In this document: in pieces, positions 33,191 to 42,672 of the stretch
Layout of the letters: the number at the start of each line of letters is the position of its first letter
How positions within the stretch are numbered: the first letter of the stretch is position 1
Assembly: GCA_965226805.1 (NCBI GenBank)
Contig: CBDDDW010000021.1
Location: 42,266 to 106,265 of the forward strand
From: CBDDDW01 sp965226805
Lineage (GTDB): Bacteria > Chloroflexota > Dehalococcoidia > Lucifugimonadales > JAGWBF01
Reading direction: 5' to 3'
Length of the DNA stretch: 64,000 nt
Made by a program: the position numbers and the translations under genes
The notes under the pieces: model-generated
Databases searched by the model: none
Seen by the model: only the letters and a program-made list of their open reading frames with translations
Told to the model about the DNA's origin: nothing

Positions 33191-34048
33191 ATGAAGATCA
33201 TAGACATGCGATGCAGGCCCCCCATCCCGGATCTAGCTGATTTTTTTGCAGTAAACGCGCCTGCGCAGGCAAAAGCGCTGGGGTATACGCTTCCACCCTC
33301 GTTTGAGCAACGATCGGTAGAAATCTTCATGCAGGAGATGGAAACGGCGGGCATCACCCAAGCGGTCGCCAATGGGCGCAACAGTCCACCGATGAACCTG
33401 GGAGTCAAGCAAATCCCGCAGGGGATATCCAACCATGACGCCATCTTCGATCTAGTACAGAAATACCCCGGCAAGTTCATCCCCATGGCAGGGATCGACG
33501 TTGGGCCCGAGGCCCGCAATATGGTCGAGGCTTTGAAAGAGCTTGATCGTACGGTTAATGAGCTGAAGTTCTATGGAGCGTTCATAGAGTGTGGTAGGCA
33601 CGGAATCTATTATAACGACGAGCGTATGTTCCCAATCTACCAGAAATGCATGGACCTGGGCGTTTCAGTTATCTTTCAGGGTGGTGGAGGAACGGGACCT
33701 AATGTAAACTTCGCCAACCCGCAGGTCATCGACGACGTGGCCCGAGAATTCCCCAAGGTCAACTTCATTTGTGCCCACGGCTGCTACCCCTTCGTGAGAG
33801 AGGTGTGCTTCGTGGCAAATCGGCATCCCAACTTCTTCGTCTCCGTAGACTTCTATCTCGGGTTCCCGGGAGCTCATGAATATGTAGAGGCCGCAAACAC
33901 TTACCTTCAAAACCAATTTATTTTCGGTTCGGCGTATCCGTTGGCTCCAATGGATAAAATCGTGGAGCTCCATCAGAAGGCAGGATTCAAAGACGAGGTC
34001 CTGGAGAGGGTTTATCACGAGAACGCCGAGCGTGCCCTCCACCTCTAG
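33191..34048 (+). CDS. Amidohydrolase-2 family protein with altered metal site
   Basis: 285 residues from the ATG at 33191 with AGGAGG just upstream; the open extension to 33110 is leader. The fold is recognisable from the C-terminal half (FICAHGCYPFVREVCFVANR, FFVSVDFY, QFIFGSAYPLAPMDKIVELH). But the N-terminal metal motif DxHxH reads IIDMRCRPP, so both His are Arg, and the usual GSDYP near the end reads GSAYP, so the catalytic Asp is Ala. Either this is a subgroup that does not use the standard metal centre or it has another function. Sequences beginning IIDxRxRPP do exist as a recurrent subgroup, as I recall, so the change is probably not decay. It stands alone and converges on the Gfo/Idh/MocA gene. 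Confidence 0.85.
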   Translation: MKIIDMRCRPPIPDLADFFAVNAPAQAKALGYTLPPSFEQRSVEIFMQEMETAGITQAVANGRNSPPMNLGVKQIPQGISNHDAIFDLVQKYPGKFIPMAGIDVGPEARNMVEALKELDRTVNELKFYGAFIECGRHGIYYNDERMFPIYQKCMDLGVSVIFQGGGGTGPNVNFANPQVIDDVAREFPKVNFICAHGCYPFVREVCFVANRHPNFFVSVDFYLGFPGAHEYVEAANTYLQNQFIFGSAYPLAPMDKIVELHQKAGFKDEVLERVYHENAERALHL

Positions 34049-34090
34049 GATGCCCTAGAACCCTGACAATCTCGTTGACATGGTAAAGAT

Positions 34091-34136
34091 AGGCGCCTGG
34101 ATCGGAGTCCTGGTGACAGACTCCGGCCCAGGCGTC
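34091..34136. terminator. Long hairpin between convergent genes
   Basis: AGGCGCCTGGATCGGAGTC pairs with GACTCCGGCCCAGGCGTCT around a nine-base loop CTGGTGACA, broken only by a few mismatches. It lies 43 bases after the amidohydrolase stop and before the oppositely oriented oxidoreductase, a natural place for a bidirectional terminator. There is no U tract on either strand. Confidence 0.5.
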
Positions 34137-34190
34137 TCTGTAGGTCTGGGCAGAGAGGGCCAGTACTCAATCGACTAAATCTGATACAAA

Positions 34191-34299
34191 ATGTCATTCT
34201 GAGCGAAGCGAAGAATCTGGGGTGGCCGTTGGTATCCCCTCTGCAGATTCTTCAGTCGCTTGCGCTCCCGCAGAATGACATGCTATCGAAATCTCGTTT
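34191..34299. repeat. Dispersed palindromic repeat, family B (copy 3)
   Basis: ATGTCATTCTGAGCGAAGCG then AAGAATCTGGGGTGG, and on the other arm GCAGATTCTTCAGTCGC, TGCGCTCCCGCAGAATGACA, ending CGAAATCTCGTTT. Very similar to the copy at 29875-29982. Confidence 0.8.
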
Positions 34300-34304
34300 A
34301 AGCT

Positions 34305-35408
34305 TTACCCCCCGACAGACACTACGACTCCCTGGTCCGAGGAGCGCTGGATGGCGTCCAGCAGACGATGCCTCTTCAGCGCGAGATCGAAATCCGGCTC
34401 AGCACCCTCGTCATTCTGAATGGCCTCCCCCAGGCGGTGATACATCTGCGCTACGTTGAAAGGGTCGCCCCTGGGCACCTCTCCGGGGACCCACGTCAGG
34501 CGGTCTGGGATAGGAAGCTCCTCCAGGGCTCGATCCTTTCCGCGACCACCCTTGAGCCCGACTCGGACCCGTTGGACCATCTCACTAGTGGACGCGACCA
34601 GGGTGCCCTCCATGCCGTAGACCTCTATCCTGGAGCCGGTGGCGTGCCAGGGCACGGTGGCTATGTGAACTGAAGCGACAGCGCCATTACTAAGGACCCC
34701 GTTGACCATCACGTTGTCGGGGGCGGTCACATCCACCGTCTTGCCCGGCTCAGAAGTTTCCCACACCGGGACCTGGGTACTGACACGAGCCGAGAGCTCC
34801 ATGAACTCCCCAACACAGAAGCAGAAGGCGTCGATGCAGTGTCCTGTAGCTAGAGTGAGGGTGGTCGCCCCCTTCTCTCGGTCAGCCATCCAGGGGCGGT
34901 CTAGCCCCCGCTGCAGCAGGCCTGGCATGAACGCGGTCATATTACAGGTCAGGACTTCGCCCACGTACCCCTCTGCAATAAGCTCCTTCATACGCAATAG
35001 GGCCGGATTACCCCTGGCCTGAAAGTCTATCATGTGCCGCACGCCACTGGCCCGGGCCACGGAGGCCATCTCCTCGGCCTCAGCCGAGTTTACGCCCAGG
35101 GGCCACTCGCAAATGACGTGCTTCCCGGCTTCCAGCGCCGCCATCACCATGGCGTGATGTGACGGAGCAACAACGGACACGGAGATCAGGTCTATGTCTG
35201 GATGCGTTACCATCTCCTTATAGTCGTGGAAGGCCAGGCGTGCCCCATAGTGCCTGGCGGACTCCTCCGCCGTTTCCTTGTGCGCTGTGCATACGGCCGT
35301 CAGCTCGTACTGGGGTAGGGCAAGAAGAGCCGGCAGGTGCGCCTTCATACTCCAGCCGTAACGGACACTAGCTCCTATGAGCCCGACGCGTATCTTTTGT
35401 CCAGCCAT
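34305..35408 (-). CDS. Gfo/Idh/MocA-family NAD(P)-dependent oxidoreductase
   Basis: 367 residues. Rossmann start IRVGLIGASVRYGWSMKAHL, then DIDLISVSVVAPSHHAMVMA and the EW-P variant of the EKP motif, HVICEWPLGVNSAEAEEMA (about 92-110). A C-terminal beta-sheet domain follows. ATG at 35408 with GGGAGG at 8 nt. The family oxidises or reduces sugars, inositols and related polyols. The EKP lysine is replaced by Trp here (CEWPL), so typical dehydrogenase chemistry at that site is doubtful. Stands between a repeat and a truncated amidase. Confidence 0.87.
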   Translation of the reverse strand: MAGQKIRVGLIGASVRYGWSMKAHLPALLALPQYELTAVCTAHKETAEESARHYGARLAFHDYKEMVTHPDIDLISVSVVAPSHHAMVMAALEAGKHVICEWPLGVNSAEAEEMASVARASGVRHMIDFQARGNPALLRMKELIAEGYVGEVLTCNMTAFMPGLLQRGLDRPWMADREKGATTLTLATGHCIDAFCFCVGEFMELSARVSTQVPVWETSEPGKTVDVTAPDNVMVNGVLSNGAVASVHIATVPWHATGSRIEVYGMEGTLVASTSEMVQRVRVGLKGGRGKDRALEELPIPDRLTWVPGEVPRGDPFNVAQMYHRLGEAIQNDEGAEPDFDLALKRHRLLDAIQRSSDQGVVVSVGG

Positions 35409-35501
35409 TTCGAAACCTCCCTCACATCGGAGAAGTGCGTTATCAAAGAGAACTGACTCAAAGCCATCGTGGCTAATCTGGGAAATGTGGGATATCCCGA
35501 C

Positions 35502-36314
35502 TTATGCAGCTGGAGGGCTCATGTTGTGCCAATGCGTTTGCCGTTCATAGGCATGGGATACCTTCAAAACCGTTTCTTCCCTGCCGGGGCGTCCTGCTAT
35601 CTGAAGTCCGATCGGTAGGGCCTGGGAGCTGAGTCCGCAGGGTACAGTGATGGCGGTCACGTTCGCCAGGTTGAAGATAGCGGTGAGAAGATGAGACCGG
35701 CTCAGCGCCACTTCCTTGTTGGTAACCACTGGATCGTCCTGTATCTTCTGAGGCGTCTTTCCGACGGTGGGTGATACCAGGACATCGTACCTGTCGAAAG
35801 CCTCCTGAACCTGCTGCCGGAGCAGGCTCCTCAGCTTCTGGGTCTTGTAGTAGACCTGGGCAGGCATGATGCTGCCTGTGAGAAGACTTACGCGGTTATT
35901 GTGACCGTAGTCCGGGAGGCGCTTCCTGATCCAGTCGCGTTGGTTCAATGCAGGCTCCACGATTCCCGATATCAGCCTGATCACAAAGGCGTGTTTGGCC
36001 AGAGGCACTGAGACCTCATCCACCGACGCCCCCAGGTTACTCAGCACAGAGGTCGCTTTGACAACGGCCTCTCTGACCTCCGGTTCTACCACAGCGCTAT
36101 TAATCAGCTCTCTTATTACTCCGACTCGCATACCCCTAATATTACCGTCCAGGGCTTGCCTATAGTCGGGGACGGGGGTACTCCAGGTATAGGGGTCTTT
36201 GGGGTCGTAGCCTGCGATGGCCCTGAGGGTAATGGCGGCATCCTCCACAGTCCGAGATATGGGGCCGACGGCATCCATAGACCAGACGCCAGTCATAAGC
36301 CGGTAGCGGCTTAC
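35502..36314 (-). pseudogene. Amidase-signature-family enzyme, N-terminal part removed by IS3
   Basis: About 270 C-terminal residues, open from the IS boundary. The first native residues VSRYRLMTGVWSMDAVGPIS match the segment just after the catalytic Ser-cisSer-Lys region of amidase-signature enzymes (normally GRVSRYGLxPLAxSLDxxGP), followed by RTVEDAAITLRAIAGYDPKD and, near the end, ANVTAITVPCGLSSQALPIG and LQIAGRPGREE. The N-terminal half with the catalytic Lys and both Ser is missing, so it cannot be active. Family members hydrolyse amides or transamidate (GatA). Confidence 0.88.
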
Positions 36315-36323
36315 TGTTGGGTG

Positions 36324-37343
36324 TCAGCGGTTTTGGACAGTTCTGGGTCCGAGAGATTGGGGTGAAGAAGCTCCTGGTTTGAGGGTTTCTCTGACCTCCT
36401 GATTGTACCGCCTCCGCCGGTCAAAAGTCTCTCGCTGTACCTCCTTCCTCTGGGCTAGAATTGCCTCCAGACGGCCTTCCAGCACGTCAGCCGGAGTTAC
36501 AACCCTGAGCGCCTGATGATATCTTCGGTAGTTGTAGAACTCGACGAAGTCCCGGATGGCCGCCTCCAGGTCTTCCACCACCTCGTATGGCACCTGGTTA
36601 ATGTCGTCTTTCAGGGTTCGGTGATATCTCTCCAGCTTCCCGTTGGTCTGAGGGTGATAGGGTGCTGCCAGGACGTGGCGAATGCCCACCACCCGCATGT
36701 ACTCGCGGAAGGCCCGCGATACATAACCTGAGCCATTATCTGAGAGGAGCTTGGTCCGATCCTCCAGAGGTACATCAGTCATACCAGTAGAGTCAACAGC
36801 TTCCTGGACCACCTCTATGAGGGAGTTGGCCGTCATGTCCCGTTGCACCTTCCAGGCCAAGATGAACCGGGAGTAGTCGTCCATCACCGTCACGAGGTAG
36901 TAGTAGCCCCATCCCACTACACGGAAGTAGGAGGCATCGGTGGCCCACAGCTGGTGGGGCCCTGTGGTCTTGTGCTGGTACTCTTTGCTCGCTGCCAACT
37001 GGTATTCGATCCGTTTCACCAGACCCTCCCGTCTCAGAATACGATAGACTGTGGAGGCGGAGACCGATAGGCCTCTGTGGTCGGTGAGCGAAGCCGCCAA
37101 CTGCCGGCTTCGCCAGGTCGGCATCCCACGGGCTGCCGCCAGCACTACTGCCTCCTCTTCTGGACGCAGGCGATTCCAGGGCCTCTCAGTTCCTTCCGTA
37201 CCCTCCCAACTACCCTGCCGGTGCCTCCACCTCCACCAATAATACGTGCTCCTGGAAATGCCAAGCTCCCTGAGTCGCCTGTTCTTCCCTCTACCATGTC
37301 GCTCCACCTCAGCCACGACCTTCGATTGTTCCACTACGCTCAT
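36324..37343 (-). CDS. IS3 transposase OrfB (copy 4)
   Basis: Translation identical to OrfB of copy 3 (339 residues, WATDASYF, SDNGSGYV, LERYHRTLKDD catalytic positions intact). Overlaps orfA by ATGA. Potentially active. Confidence 0.95.
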   Translation of the reverse strand: MSVVEQSKVVAEVERHGRGKNRRLRELGISRSTYYWWRWRHRQGSWEGTEGTERPWNRLRPEEEAVVLAAARGMPTWRSRQLAASLTDHRGLSVSASTVYRILRREGLVKRIEYQLAASKEYQHKTTGPHQLWATDASYFRVVGWGYYYLVTVMDDYSRFILAWKVQRDMTANSLIEVVQEAVDSTGMTDVPLEDRTKLLSDNGSGYVSRAFREYMRVVGIRHVLAAPYHPQTNGKLERYHRTLKDDINQVPYEVVEDLEAAIRDFVEFYNYRRYHQALRVVTPADVLEGRLEAILAQRKEVQRETFDRRRRYNQEVRETLKPGASSPQSLGPRTVQNR

Positions 37344-37741
37344 GCGACGGTGCCGTTGTCGTGTAGGGGCGGCAGAGCTGTTTTTTTGAAGCGGTGCAAC
37401 TCCAGGGACAACTCACCCACCAGCTGCTTCAGTTCTCTGTTCTCCCGCTTGAGCTGCTCTATCTCTTGCCGGGTCGCATCACGCACACTGTCCCGAGTCA
37501 ACCTCTCCTTCCCAGCTTCCATGAACCCCTTCGTCCAGGCGTAGTAGGAGTGGGGTTTGATTCCTTCCCGTCGGCACAGGTCATTAACGGTAGTCTCCCG
37601 TCTGAACCCCTCCAAGACGATGCGGATCTTCTCTTCAGGGGTATACTTACGGCGGGTCGCTGCACGGACCTGACGCACGAAGCTTCGTGTCTCCTGGCTT
37701 CGCTCCTCAGCTTGGCTGGCCTGATCCTCTACCTGGGTCAT
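37340..37741 (-). CDS. IS3 transposase OrfA (copy 4)
   Basis: Translation identical to OrfA of copy 3 (133 residues, HTH plus coiled coil). The A7 frameshift tract is preserved, so an OrfAB fusion can be made. Confidence 0.95.
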   Translation of the reverse strand: MTQVEDQASQAEERSQETRSFVRQVRAATRRKYTPEEKIRIVLEGFRRETTVNDLCRREGIKPHSYYAWTKGFMEAGKERLTRDSVRDATRQEIEQLKRENRELKQLVGELSLELHRFKKTALPPLHDNGTVA

Positions 37742-37853
37742 CAATGACTCCTTTCACTTAGGGTTAATCTACCCCTCTGAAGGAGCCTCTACCACCCCCA
37801 ACCTCTTCGGTTTTCTAGGCCTCAATAGTGTCCAATTGCGCTGACACCCTACA

Positions 37854-38282
37854 CGCATCTACCTTTACGAAGACCTTCTGTCCGACACGTCGGGTTTGGT
37901 GCGGGATGTTTGCACTCTCCTTGGTGTTCCCTTCTACGAAGGTACATTTTTCGACCCACACAAGAAGTACAATAAATATGCTGCACCTCGCAACGCGTTC
38001 TTCGCTCGTATCATGGGCGTGCCGTACCTCCGTTCTTTAGCCATTTCCCTGGTTCCTAACCATCTGCTGAGTGGAATCCGCCAGCGGTTCCTCTTGACCG
38101 ATTCTCCCAAAAAGCCCATGGACCCGAGAGCCCGGGAGTTCCTGGAGCAAATCTATTCCGAGGATATTCTGAAGCTTCAGAACTTAATTGGAAGAGACCT
38201 CAGTACCTGGCTGATGAAGGGCAGGGGGTCAAATACCAGGTCATCTAACAAGGACGCCACTTCGGGAGGCCCGGGCTCTTGA
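37854..38282 (+). pseudogene. Sulfotransferase-family protein, C-terminal part only
   Basis: The frame is open from the IS end and reads LYEDLLSDTSGLVRDVCTLL then GVPFYEGTFFD, the conserved YEDL-x(n)-FLG block that follows the second PAPS-binding element of sulfotransferases. Near the end, DILKLQNLIGRDLSTWL matches the usual C-terminal helix. The N-terminal half with the PAPS 5'-phosphate loop is missing. Its stop overlaps the TTG start of the next gene, so it was the upstream member of an operon with the FkbM methyltransferases. Probable original role: sulfation of a sugar or glycan. Confidence 0.7.
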
Positions 38283-39148
38283 AGAAAGGTTTTTATAACG
38301 GTATCTGGGGACTCGGTGTTCGTGTCCTACACCTGGGCAAGCGTCTAGGGATTTCGGGGCCCTTTGAGAGCGTGCTCTGGCAACTGGCGAATTGGCTGAT
38401 CCCGCCTCCAGACGACGAGGTAGTGGTTACTCTCCCATACGGATTGAAACTCGTTATCCCACCAGGTTTTGCAAGGGCCAGAAGCTACGCTGCTGGTACC
38501 TATGAACCGGCAGAAACACGGCTTGTTCAAGACCTCTTGAAAGATGGGATGACCCTGGTGGACGTGGGGGCGTTTTGTGGATACTACACGCTCATTGCTT
38601 CCCGGTTGGTGAACGACTCTGGCCGCGCGTACGCTTTTGAGCCTGATCCAAGAACCTATGCTTACTTGGTGAGGAACGTGGAGGCCAACAGATGCCTCAA
38701 CGTAGTATCGGTCAACAAGGCCGTATCTGGCAGAACTGGATTCGCGGCTCTCGCCGTCCACGAGCAGCCGGAGCGCAACTGGCTTTTGCCCTCGTCGTCC
38801 GCCATCCCTTCAATCGCAGTCCCATCCATTACTCTAGACGACTTCTTCGCGGCCAGGGGCTGGCCGTCCGTTGGCCTCATAAAAATGGACATAGAGGGTG
38901 GCGAAACCGCCGTATTGCTAGGAATGAAGGAACTGAGCCAGAGGAACCCGGATTTGAGTCTCATTATGGAGTTCGACATGGCCACTGTCCGCCGCTCTGG
39001 CGAAAGCCGGGAGCACATCGCCCGCATCCTCCTGGAGTTAGGCTTCCATAAAGGCTACGTCATTGAACAAGGCCTCAGGCCATTCTCCGTTGCCGGAAAC
39101 TTCCCTAGGAGTCGCGCCTGCTTTAACCTGCTGTTCACGAGGGAATGA
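38279..39148 (+). CDS. FkbM-family methyltransferase (1)
   Basis: 289 residues from a TTG overlapping the sulfotransferase stop. SAM-binding motif I is LVDVGAFCGYYTLIASRLV (about 92-110), with motif II-like YAFEPDPRTYAYLVRNVEAN and the FkbM block SITLDDFF...LIKMDIEGGETAVLLGM (about 180-220). FkbM enzymes O-methylate sugars or polyketides. The N-terminal about 60 residues (GIWGLGVRVLHLGKRLGI) form an amphipathic helix and linker shared with the next gene. Adjacent to a sulfotransferase and a membrane glycosyltransferase-like gene, so glycan O-methylation is the likely role. Confidence 0.87.
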   Translation: MKKGFYNGIWGLGVRVLHLGKRLGISGPFESVLWQLANWLIPPPDDEVVVTLPYGLKLVIPPGFARARSYAAGTYEPAETRLVQDLLKDGMTLVDVGAFCGYYTLIASRLVNDSGRAYAFEPDPRTYAYLVRNVEANRCLNVVSVNKAVSGRTGFAALAVHEQPERNWLLPSSSAIPSIAVPSITLDDFFAARGWPSVGLIKMDIEGGETAVLLGMKELSQRNPDLSLIMEFDMATVRRSGESREHIARILLELGFHKGYVIEQGLRPFSVAGNFPRSRACFNLLFTRE

Positions 39149-39289
39149 AGCACTTGGATTGGAGAAGGCTTCAAGCCTTAGGACGAAGGGGAGAGGCCTG
39201 GGCCCTCCCTGGGGTGGCCTTGCTGATGGCCGCCGGTCCAGAGAGGTCCCTGACAACGGTGTCGGCAAAAGAAAGCTGAGACAAGCTGC

Positions 39290-40174
39290 GTGAAGGAACA
39301 AGTATATAAAGCCATCTGGCGCCTCGGCATTCGGCTGCGAAACTTAGCAAAGCGTGCGGGGATGTTGGGGCCATTGGGGCCAGTTCTATCACGATTGGCG
39401 CTACCCCTTATCCGCCCGCCAACCGAGGAAGTTGTAATCACCCTGCCATTCGCAATGAGGTTGGTAGTGTCGGCCGGTTACCCCTCGGCTAGAACCCTCG
39501 CCGCCGGGTTATACGAACCCGATGTAACCCGACTTTTCAACGTTATCATAAAAAAGGATATGACGGTCGTGGACGTCGGGGCTAATATTGGCTACTACAC
39601 CCTGCTCGCTTCGCCCATAGTGGGAGATCCAGGTCGGGTCTATAGCTGTGAGCCAGACGTCCGTAACTTTCATTACCTGACGCGAAGCATCGGTGCAAAT
39701 GGTTGCTGCAACGTGGTTGCGATGGAGATGGCGGTGTCGGACAGAACCGGCTCGGGATCCTTTGTCCCAGACAAATACGGCGCTGAAGGCTGGCTAGTGG
39801 TCGCCCAGCCGCCCCCGGCTACTTCGTTTGAGGTACAGACCATCACGCTGGACGAACTCTTCGCAAGGGAGGGTTGGCCCCGCGTTGACCTCATCAAGAT
39901 GGACATTGAGGGGGCAGAGCAGGCGGCCCTGGTTGGAATGAAGGAGCTAAGCCGCAGGAACTCTGAGATGCGGCTTATCATGGAGTTAAACTTCAATGGC
40001 CTGCGCCGGGCGGGCGCTACTGCTGAATCCTTGGCTACTACTCTTCTCGAGCTAGACTTCCATAACGGCTACATCATTGAACGGGGCATGAAACCCTTCT
40101 CCGTCGCCGACGCGTTCCCCCGGAGTCGTGCCACTTACAACCTATTGCTTCAGAAGAATGAAGCTTCCGGATAG
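39290..40174 (+). CDS. FkbM-family methyltransferase (2)
   Basis: 294 residues, a clear paralogue of the preceding gene over its full length: AIWRLGIRLRNLAKRAGMLG at the start, VVDVGANIGYYTLLASPIVG (SAM motif I), YSCEPDVRNFHYLTRSIGAN, TITLDELF and LIKMDIEGAEQAALVGM. GTG start at 39290; no strong ribosome binding site seen. The 140-base gap from gene 1 holds nothing notable. Its end overlaps the start of the membrane protein by 17 bases, showing an operon. The duplicated pair may methylate different positions of one glycan. Confidence 0.87.
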   Translation: MKEQVYKAIWRLGIRLRNLAKRAGMLGPLGPVLSRLALPLIRPPTEEVVITLPFAMRLVVSAGYPSARTLAAGLYEPDVTRLFNVIIKKDMTVVDVGANIGYYTLLASPIVGDPGRVYSCEPDVRNFHYLTRSIGANGCCNVVAMEMAVSDRTGSGSFVPDKYGAEGWLVVAQPPPATSFEVQTITLDELFAREGWPRVDLIKMDIEGAEQAALVGMKELSRRNSEMRLIMELNFNGLRRAGATAESLATTLLELDFHNGYIIERGMKPFSVADAFPRSRATYNLLLQKNEASG

Positions 40175-42560
40175 GCGTCAACTTCAATCCCTAGGGGTCA
40201 GGGTATTTCCCTGGGCAGTGTTCATTATTGCCCTCCTTATGTTGGTCACGTTGCTTATCCCTGCAAGGGTATGGCGCCAATCCGACAACGACGCCGTGTT
40301 CCAAGGCTTTGACCGCAAGCTGATTTACGTCGGTGAGAAGGGCAACGGCGAATCCCCCGGGATCGTGCAGGTGTCACAGGAGTCTCTCACACTCACTACC
40401 CTGCCTAACTCGGAGCCCACAGTCCACCTGGCCACCACCCCCATGAGCTTCAAAGCCTCCATGGATATCCGCATCATGGGCAACGGGGAGGGGACGACCC
40501 CTCTGCGCGTCGGCTTCTGGGACCCCAGATCTCGAGGGGGGCATTTTCTGAATCTCGGCCCCGCGCCTCAGAATCTGATCACGGCGGAGACGGTCGTCAA
40601 TGGAAGGGCGGGTATTACCCTTATCGGGGGAGACGTTATCAAGCGCGACACTCTCGGTCAGTACTACCTGGGCCAGACCTTCCAGCTGGAGATAGAGCGG
40701 GACAGGAAAGGGGGCACTGTCACCAGCCGCCTCTCCAGCGCCGAACGGCCACCCTCGGGAGGCCCCATGCTCAGGGTAGCATCTAACACCGGCGCGGTGC
40801 AGGAGATCCTCAGCCAGGCTATTCCTGTGGAGGGCGGCACTCGGTATACCTTTGGAGGACAGGCAAAGCTAGTTCCCAGCGAAGGACTATTTGCTATCGG
40901 CGTTTTGTGGTGGGACCAGGATGGAATGCGCCTTCCCTTCCCCAACTACTGGAAGTCGACGGCAGAGCTAACCGGATGGACGGAGATCCGACTCACGGAG
41001 AGATCCCCCGGAGACGCCGCCACCGCTAGAGTATTCCTCGGCACCGCAGAGCGATCCCATCTTCTTTTCGCCGATGTGTCCATGAGGGAGACGGCGAGGC
41101 CCGACACGAACCTCCTGTTGAACGGGGACTTCGGACGTGGCACAGAGGGATGGAGGAACGTGAGTGCTCCAGAGACGGAGCTGGAGGTAATCGAGCCCTT
41201 TTCACTGGCCGTCGAGTCCGTAGTCACCGAGGAAGAGGCTCCAGAAGTGGTGCGCCCGTTCCGCCCGTCTTTGACCGTCTCCGCTTCCTCAGTATCGGGG
41301 TCAGCTACCACGGTTGTTGAGAACTACACGCTGGCCCTCCCCTCTCAGCGGTTTCCGGTCAACAAGATCGACGATGGCCGGGCCACGTCGTTGGTTATTG
41401 CCCTGTTGGCTGCTGGCGCCCTGCTGAGCGTATTTGGAATCGCGCGCTGGGTATGGCGGCCGCAGCTGAGCATCGCGGTGGTGACACGAACACTTTCTAG
41501 GTGGGTGGAGACGCCGCTCGTTATCCGCCGATGGCCCTACCTGCTGGGGGCCGGAATGGGGACGCTGGTCTATCTGGTCGTCAATTCATTTCTGTTCAGC
41601 TTCGGCAGCCGTCTCTACGACGTTGTCGCTACCAAGACTTGGTCCTACATCGTCTCTGAATATGGCTTTTTAGAGCTGTACAAACTCACGCCAATCGTGA
41701 CCTCAGCAGAGATTTCGGAGGGAATTCCGTGGAGCTTTGCCGGATTCCCGTACGGGTTGACGAAGGTTTACTACTATCTGTCGATAGGTTTTCTGGACAG
41801 GCTGTTCCTCAGCGGCCCAGGCGGGCTTGAGATCGATGCCTTCGGACTGGAGTTCCTGCTTAAGTTGTTCAACGTTATGTTCGGTCTGGCTGATGGGCTG
41901 CTCATTTACCTGATCATGAGGCAAATGGGGGCTGGCCCAAGGCTGGCCCTGATACCCCCAGCGTTATTCCTGTTCAATCCGGTGACCTGGTTCATAATGT
42001 CGATATGGGGCTCGACGGAAAACGTCAGCCTCTTTTTCATTCTGGCTTCCGTCTGGCTGGCGGAGAAGCGACAACCCTTTTGGGCCTGGCTCGCCCTTGG
42101 AGCGGGGGCCTTCACCAGAATCCAGATGGTTGTGCCGGCCTTCTTGTTGAGTCTAGTCTTCCTACGGAAATTCAGCATGAAAGAGAACGTCACCTCCCTG
42201 TCCTGGTGCGTGATCGTGTTCTTTATTTTTTTGAGTCCCCTCGCCCTGGAGATCAGTCCCTCTCTGCCAGCCGACCACTTTTACACGATTGTTTTCAATC
42301 AAATCATAGGAGGTGAGGACAGCACCGTCATCCGCGCGATAACCCCAGGACACTACTCTGTGTGGACTCTGCCTCTGTTTTTCATGAACGATGAATCGGG
42401 TAGAACGCGAATGTGGCACTTTTCGGAAGAGCCCTTAATTGGGTCTCTTAGCTATGGGGAAACCAGTGCCCTTCTCGTAATCGGGTTTCTACTGCTGATA
42501 GGCGCGATCCTGTTCGTTCGACGAAACCTCTCCACATCGGCGAGCAAATATCTCCCAATC
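40158..42560 (+). pseudogene. Large membrane glycosyltransferase-like protein, C-terminus cut by IS3
   Basis: About 800 native residues from the ATG at 40158. One N-terminal membrane segment (FPWAVFIIALLMLVTLLI), then about 360 residues of beta-rich extracytoplasmic sequence including a carbohydrate-binding-like module (VEGGTRYTFGGQAKLV, LLLNGDFGRGTEGW). A polytopic half begins with VIALLAAGALLSVFGIA and resembles GT39/PIG-M-type transferases (FAGFPYGLTKVYYY, FLLKLFNVMFGLADGLLIYL, PPALFLFNPVTWFIMSIWGS). At 42561 the frame enters the IS3 left end and stops after CRVSAQLDTIEA. A few C-terminal helices are probably missing. Likely role: polyprenyl-phosphate sugar transfer in glycan assembly. Confidence 0.7.
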
Positions 42561-42672
42561 TGTAGGGTGTCAGCGCAATTGGACACTATTGAGGCCTAGA
42601 AAACCGAAGAGGTTGGGGGTGGTAGAGGCTCCTTCAGAGGGGTAGATTAACCCTAAGTGAAAGGAGTCATTG

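Larger units (their letters stand above)
36315..37853 (-). mobile_element. IS3-family element, copy 4 (complete, 1539 bp, inverted)
   Basis: Same length, ends and coding content as copy 3. It joins two unrelated broken genes: the amidase remnant on the left and a sulfotransferase remnant on the right. The flanking triplets (TAC on the left, CGC on the right) do not match, so there is no target duplication and this is not a simple insertion. Confidence 0.95.
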
